A stretch of 10,046 bases of DNA from Candidatus Omnitrophica bacterium CG07_land_8_20_14_0_80_50_8. Its GTDB lineage: Bacteria > Omnitrophota > Gorgyraeia > 2-02-FULL-51-18. Below the pieces are notes generated by a model. The model made no database searches. It had not been told where the DNA came from and was given only the letters and a program-made list of their open reading frames with translations. The stretch lies in the NCBI GenBank assembly GCA_002779345.1, contig PEWW01000008.1, positions 1-10,046 on the forward strand. The letters are read 5' to 3'. Below are positions 1-7,100 of the stretch, piece by piece. The stretch's first letter is position 1; each line of letters begins with the position of its first letter. The position numbers were made by a program, and so were the translations under genes.

Positions 1-2
1 CG

Positions 3-1139
3 TTCAAGATAGCAGGCCTCCAATACGATCTGAATATCCGGCCGGGTGACAGATCGGTTTCGATCAAGGAACAGCATCAGGTCCGGGCTCCGATGGATTA
101 TACGAAGATCCTTGGGGTCATGGACGAGCGGACGAGCCGGTATGTGACCGGGGCGGGCTACAGCTACATGAGCGCGCTGGGATTCGTAGACAGGTTTGAG
201 GAGGGTTTTGCTTTGAACGGCGACTATGAGGGCGACTATTACAGCCAGTGGCCCAACGTGGAGTTTTTGACATTAGGTCGGAGAGAGCAAGGTTCGGGCT
301 ACCTGTACAGCCCCGCAGAATTGGCATTGGGCTATAACCTGACTTACGGGCAAGACGACGGACAGGGTTATTCCAATGATTGGTTCTCCAATTATGATTA
401 TGTCCGGATGACCCAGCACTACGCAGATTACGATTACACTGATTCAAGAGCTCAGAATGCGTATGTGTATGACAGTGCAACCAAGCAGTATGTGATCGCG
501 CCTTCTTACGGATCGGGGATGTCGCAAATGGGCGGCAACGGAATGAGCTATCCGTTCACCAATGACCAGTATTTCAAGGACAATTACTCGGATCTGACTT
601 ACCAGGGCAACTCAGACCTGTTCTTCAGTACGCCCAATTCCTACAGTTGGGGATATCGTACCGGCCTTGATCAGGACCGGACCCAGTTGGCCACGCGCAA
701 TTACTATAATCCGACCACGCAAACGGTTATTTATCAAAGCAACATCAGCAGGGTCATGAGCCCGGATTATAACAACGACTACGGCTTTTATTTGGACGAC
801 GGATTCAAGATCCTGACGGACTTCAACGTAGACCAGAACCGCAGACAAGGCTTTACGATCGTGACAAGCGATCGGAAATTAAAAGACTTTGATCTGGTCA
901 AAGATCCCGTTACCGGGGACTACAAGCTCGTGGAACTCCATCTTTATGAACTCTCGAGCGCGGACCAGGGCTTTATTTACAGGGCGGTGGACAAGGACCA
1001 GAACGTCTATCAAGGCCTCTATGATTCCAAGGCGTACCTCAACGCTTCCAATGTCCCCGAGAAGATGATCATGTCAGTGAGCGGACGCGATATTGCTGAT
1101 TTCCCGACAAAATCCGTGTATTCCATCAACAGTATCGTA
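3..1139 (+). other. Unrecognised Tyr/Asp/Asn-rich segment of the giant protein
   Basis: Residues 1-379. I do not recognise a family. The part at bases 141-803 is strikingly rich in tyrosine: about 32 Tyr in about 220 residues, often as DY, GY, NY or SY pairs, with many Asn, Asp, Ser and Gly. It lacks the regular G-x-x-Y-x-V hairpin spacing seen downstream. It could be a compact aromatic beta domain or a low-complexity adhesive region. From about base 804 the composition becomes more ordinary, with Lys, Val and Leu returning, and the segment leads into the first clear hairpin repeat. The first residues (FKIAGLQYDL) may be the tail of another hairpin unit, but too little is visible to say. Confidence 0.6.
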
Positions 1140-4100
1140 AAAAATAACCTGTTCGAATACGACAAGGATTCCCAGACGTTCGAGGTTGACGGACAGGTCT
1201 ACCGGATCTTCCACAACCCCAATACGGACACGTACCTCGTGGAGAGACAAGGTAACTACGAACAATCGGTGTCGGTGCCCAAAGTCGTTAAGATCGGAAC
1301 GAATGTTTACCGCGTCACAAAAGAAACGGATCCGCTTTCGATCTCGCGTCCCGACGGCGACAAGTTCTACTTCCGGTTCGAAAAACCGGGTTCAGACCAG
1401 CCGCTCAGAAGCAGTTACAACCACGCGACGCAGAAATGGGAAGTGAAACTGGCGGATGATAAGGTCTATGAACTCGGACTTGAGGACCTGACCGGTGAGA
1501 TCGTGTTCACGGTGAGTTCGGAGAGGAGTCGGTTCTCCTCCCTGTTCAACTCCCAGAATTGTCACGGGTCCGAAGAACCGATCAAATATGTCGAGACACC
1601 AAAATCTGACGCCGCCGACAACGAAATTTATTATAAAGTTGCGATCCTGACGACCAATTTCAGTATCACCGAAAATAATCAAACGCGTATTGTTAAAGTC
1701 GTGACCAAATCCGACGTTCAGCCGATGAAGAACGAGGATAAGCCGGATCCGATAAGACCGGTTCCCGTCAATTCCGTGACACTCCAGCGTGTGGTGAACG
1801 GGAATTTGGAAGACAAACATTTCGATATCTTCAAGTATGACTATTCCGTGGAAGAGGTCGTCAATGGCCGAAGGGTCACTATTCCAAAGACCCGTTTCTA
1901 CGTCGCCTACGAGAGCTCGGAAGGCGTTTATGAAACCAAAGAGGTATCGCTTAGCGGAACGGTTTTCCTGGACGGTTTCGAATATCGAGTGTTCGTGAAT
2001 CGTGATCCTCAGACCGACGAGATCAAAGAAGTCAGTCTGGATCGCATCACTTACAGCTATTCGTCATCGAAGGGCGTAGAGCTGGGCGGCAAACTATACG
2101 CGGTCTCGGGGAATAAGGGCTCCTACAAAGTGACCGTCGGAGAAGATAAACGGCATTATATCTACACCACCGATTCGAACGGCAATCAGATCGCCACGCT
2201 TTATCTTCCGGATGAATACGAGTCCAATCCTTACGACAATACCGTGATCCTGGATAACGGGGTCCCGTATCAGATCGTCATCGATCCCAATGATCCCCAA
2301 AAGGCCAGTCTGATGCAGCGATACGTCGACAGCTATCAGCTTCCTTCGGTCAAATTGGGGGACCGTTACTTCACCGTCACCGTGAAACCGGACGGCACAC
2401 ACCTTATTATGGAGGCTTATCAAGCCAAGCCCAAACGCTATCTCGGCGTCAAGGACGCCTATGGCGCCGAGACGGTCAATATCGACGGCAGTTTGTACAG
2501 CGTAACCCTTGGGGCTGACCAAAAACCAATGCTTACGAAGCTGAACGTGAGCCTGCCACGCTCCACCGCGGACCAGGCGATCGAGCTGGACGGAAAAGCC
2601 TACCGTGTCGAATATTTCGCGGATGATGACAAGTACTTCCTGAAAGACATTTATGATCCTCAGGTTGCTTACTTGTTCAAGATCGACCCAGCGTCCGGGA
2701 CAGGGACCTTCACGCTGAAGAACCTGGCTTATGAGGCCATCAAGACCCAGGACGGCACGATCTCGGTCGTGGGCATCGGCAAAACCCATTCCATCGAGAG
2801 GAGTGAAACCGTCATTGACGGAAAATATTACCAGATCACTTATGTCAATGAGAACTGGGGAAGCCAAGGCGGAATCAGGACCTATACGTTCAGTGATCTG
2901 AAGAACAATTTTGTCTCTGAGAGGGCCGTCACGCGTTATGCCGAAAACGCGCCCGTAAATGTCTCCGCCAAATCAACCCTTACCTATAAAGCCAGGATCA
3001 CGATCGCGGACAAGGATTATTACCTCGTCAATGAGGACAACGACCCGCTGAAGATCCGGCTGGAGGAAGTGGTTAAAGAGAGCCAGGCGGCGCGGCTGAT
3101 CCAGGTAGGCACGAAGACCTATTCGGTCAAGAATGAGCCTGCGTCCAACGACGGAAGCAAGATCAGCTTCAAGGAGACCGCCTCGTCGCCTGTGTCCGTC
3201 GCTTACGCAGGCAACATCAAGTCGAATGTTTACGCCTTCAGCGACGGTGAGACGACCTATTACACGAATCCCGCTACCCAGATCATCCGTCTGGGTGACG
3301 GCAAGACATACTCGGTCAAAGTAAGTGACGAGACAGGCCAGATCACGCTCGAGGAAATGAACGGTCAGAGCCTGCAAGTCCAGACGCTCGAAGTGGACGG
3401 CCGCCTGTACACCGTGACCGTCGATCCGAACGATCCGCTCCACTCGTACAAATTTAACGATGGTTACGGCGAATATACGTCCGTGAAGGATACCTTCGGA
3501 TTCTATTCCGATCGGAACACGATCTATTCGAATCAGAGCATTGCCGAGGTTTCCGGGGGCGGCACAGGAACCGGTGCTTTCACGGCCACCGAAAGCCGGG
3601 AAAACTTCGAGAATTATTCTAAGGACGACATGTTTGGAAGCGAGAATCAAAAGTACACCCGCAATGAGATGAATTACAAGTTCGACATCAAGAAAGACGG
3701 TACCTACGACATCGGGCTTTTTGCCAAAACGTACAAGGACCTCAAATCGCCGCTGCGGAATAGAATGGGCGCCGATAATCGGTATGCGGACGAGCCCCCG
3801 GCGGATGTTTATTACGATTTCAAAGTTTACGTGGACGGTCTGTACAAGGGCACGTTCTCCGTTCTGACGGACGGTACGGATTTCAAGAGAGGTTTCCTGC
3901 CGCTGGACCTCCGGACGGGGCAGCACGACATCAAGATCAGTTGGGACCTGCCGAAACTTTATGACAGCACAGGGTCGGATGTGATGTTTGGGTTCGAGCA
4001 GACGGATCAAACCTACAAGGAGATCTTCGGCGATTTAAGCTTATCGGTGAAAGATATTTTTGTCGCTGATCCGGACATCGTGACGGCCGATCTGGATGGA

Positions 4101-7100
4101 GACTTGAAGATCACGACCGTGGACATGGATATTCTCAAGGCCAACAGGGACCGCCAGCCCAAGACAAGTCTCGTACGCCAGAACGCCGGATTGAGCGTTG
4201 CGGATGATTTCTCGTCCCCGTCGGGCTGGTCGGACAACCGCGTTTCTGTGATCGGCGAACAGAATATTTTGGGCGGCTACGGAAAATTCGGCACCGGAAG
4301 CACACTGACCAAGACCTTTACGGAAACTCAGGGCGGGTTCGCGACGATCAGTTTCGATTATTATTTCATTGATACCTGGGATCAGTACGAAGAGGCCTAT
4401 TTGGAGGTGAACGGGAACCGCGTTTGGGCGGCCTCACCCTCCGGCGATGGCGGCAATTTTACGGGTGCCGCGTCCGGAGATCATAGGCAGCACGTGGAAA
4501 TAAATATACCGGTGACGGCGGGAGAACTGAAACTCAAGTTTTCAACAAATCTGAATGAAGGCGCCTGGAATGAATCCTGGGCTATCGGCTCATTCTCGAT
4601 CAATCATTCAAAGAAAGCGGTTTGGCTTGATCACAAGCTTTACGATTATATCCAGAATGAGGACAAAACAGCCTGGATATTCTGGGACGGCAAGGAGTCC
4701 CAGACGAGCACGGCGGACCAAAGGGTCAAATTAGGGGACGCCTACTATCACGTCTCTGTTTTTGAGGATACGGCGGGAGACCAGACCGTCAAGTTGACCG
4801 AAACCGCGGATGACAGCGTCAAGTTGGCCGACGCGATCATTGAAGCGGGCGGGCTAGAATATAAGGTGACCAAGAACCGTGACGGTTCTTTCAATTTTGA
4901 CGACGGAAAGAAAGTGGTGACCGCCAGCGCCGTAGGCGGGCGGGTGGTTTTGAACGGCACGCTCTACAACCTGATCCCGGCCAAGGATCCTAAAAACCTT
5001 GTCCTTCAGGAGATCGTGCTGGAAAGCAAGGCGGTCGCGACCTCTAAGATGATGAAGGTGGGCGACAAGTTCTACGGCATCGAAAAGATCTACTTGCCCG
5101 AATTGCAGCAGTATACCTACCGTTTTTATTACGGTCCCACGGATGGGAATGACTACCGAGACATGGATCTGGCCACCAAGACCGTTCTGTTGGACGGAAA
5201 GAATTATCTGGTTTCTGAAAATGAGGACGGGGATCTGTCCCTGATCGAGGCCAGGGCCGATATTCTGAGTTCGTCCCGCCAAAAGATCACTGTGAACCAG
5301 AAAGATTATTTGGTCGTCGACAACGGGAACGGGACGTTCACCTTTGGATCCGAATATGAGACGCAGACCAGCGATCAGAACCACGTGGTCAGGATCGCCG
5401 GCGAAGATTATTACTTGTTCCAGAATCGTTCCACCGGCTTTGTCACGCTGATCAAGGAAATGCCGGTTCGCAGCACCTCGGAGGGCGGATCGATGGTCAC
5501 GCTTTCCAAGCTGGAGTTGCCGGAAAAGAAGATCACGGAAGATTTTGATTCGGGCGCGAGCGGCTGGTCGGACAATAGCGCGACCAGTTTCTGGGAAAAC
5601 AACGCCTCGGTAGAGGTGCTGGGAGGATATCAAGAATTTGGCATCGGTAAAACCGTCAGCAAGACGTTTGAGAGCATGCCCGGCGACGAGATTACGATCA
5701 GTTTTGATTACTATTTTATCAATAACTGGAGCAACGAAAACGCATATCTGGATGTGAACGGCGTGCGGGTATGGAGCCGCCAGGGGAATTTCTCCGGAGA
5801 CTATAGTTATGATAGCGGCGGTTACGCAAGCTTCCGCAGTTTGAAAGAACATATTGAGATCAAGGTCCCGGCGGTCGCGACCGGCAATATCACGCTGAAT
5901 TTCAGCACGGACCTGAAGGAGATCCAGGGAGATGCGGATAAATGGTGGGCCCTGGATAATCTGCAGATCCTGAACCCGTCCTTGATCACTCAAACCACTT
6001 ACGGGGTATCGGACGTCGAGGGCAAGACGGGGATCTACTCATTCAGTGACGGGCAGAATCCTCCCGTTGAAAGTACCGCCGACCGTACGATCAAGCTCGG
6101 AAATATTTGGTACGACATCAGCATTGAAAACGGAAAGAAGGTATTGACGGAAAAGCCGATTGTGAGCACGCCGGTCGCAGGTTATGCCGTCGCGGCCCAG
6201 GCGGCCGGAGGCGCCAAGGTATCCAAGATCTATACGATCACCGAACAGCTGCAGGCGGATCAACAGACCGTCTACCTGTTTAGCGACGGCGAAGAAACGA
6301 TCCCGAGCCAGGCGGACGGAACGGTCAAACTCGGGGATCTCATCTATGAGATCACAAAGGTCAACGGAACCATTGTCATGGGCATCAGGACCCGTGTTTC
6401 GCAGGTCGTGGCCGGAGCGCTTTCGGTCAGGATGAACGGACAGATCTATGAAGTCAGAAAAGTCGACGGCCGGTACGAGTTCAGCGACGGCGTTCATGAT
6501 CCGGTCCTTGCGGGATCGGATATGTTGATCCATCTGGCCGGGAAGGACTACCGCGTCGAAGAGGACGGAGACGGCAATCTTACCGTTTCTGAAATGGTTC
6601 GGACACAAGCGGCGGCAGCGGCTAATTGGATCAAGGTGGGAAATGCCTACTTCCTGGTCCGCGATTCCGAAAACGAAGGGTTCTACCTGTTGGATGCCGG
6701 GGTGCCTCCCGCCCAAGAGGTGCAGCCCGGCGGCGTGATATCTGTGGATGGATTTGATTACAAGATTTTCGAGACCTACACGCAGGACTTCAACATTCAA
6801 AGCCAGAAACAGGTCTTGGGCGCAAGCATTGCAGGACAATTTATCAGTTTATTAGGTGACATCCTGGCCGTAACGGAGAATAACGGCCTGTTCACGTTTA
6901 ACGATGGAACGGCCGACATTGGAAGCGGAAGGATCGGCGACTCGTTTGTTTGGCCGGCTAAAGGAAAGACGCTGACGGTGAAAGGCGCTTCGTTGGCCGA
7001 TATCCGTCTGGAAAGCGTTTCAGTCGCTTCAAGCGCATGTACGGGCGGCGCCCCATTCTTAGGCGCGCGAGGTTGGGTGAGACAAGGCAGCATTACGGTA

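Noticed and set aside
1186-1446. Short + strand open stretches in other frames (also at 3133, 6184, 7420, 8551 and 8720)
   Set aside because: They are Arg/Ser-rich out-of-frame readings of the giant gene with no domain and no separate ribosome binding site.
2094-2867. Antisense open stretch of 257 codons, and a similar one at 6039-6839 (266 codons)
   Set aside because: Both sit fully within the continuous + frame, whose domain content is clear. Their protein composition is a shadow of the repeats.
2973-4010. Antisense open stretch of 345 codons
   Set aside because: Same reason: it overlaps hairpin array 1 and the jelly-roll-like module on the other strand, shows repetitive Val/Arg/Asp composition caused by sense codon use, and has no supporting ribosome site or domain.
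4854-5993. Antisense open stretch of 379 codons
   Set aside because: It lies entirely opposite the giant gene, in and around the hairpin arrays. It is open because the sense strand rarely uses TTA, CTA and TCA in the matching register. Its translation has no recognisable domain and merely mirrors the sense repeats.
6153-6215. Ala-rich stretch as a possible membrane segment or signal peptide
   Set aside because: VAGYAVAAQAAGG is too short and too polar for a membrane span, and it sits between two clear hairpin units, so it reads as a linker.
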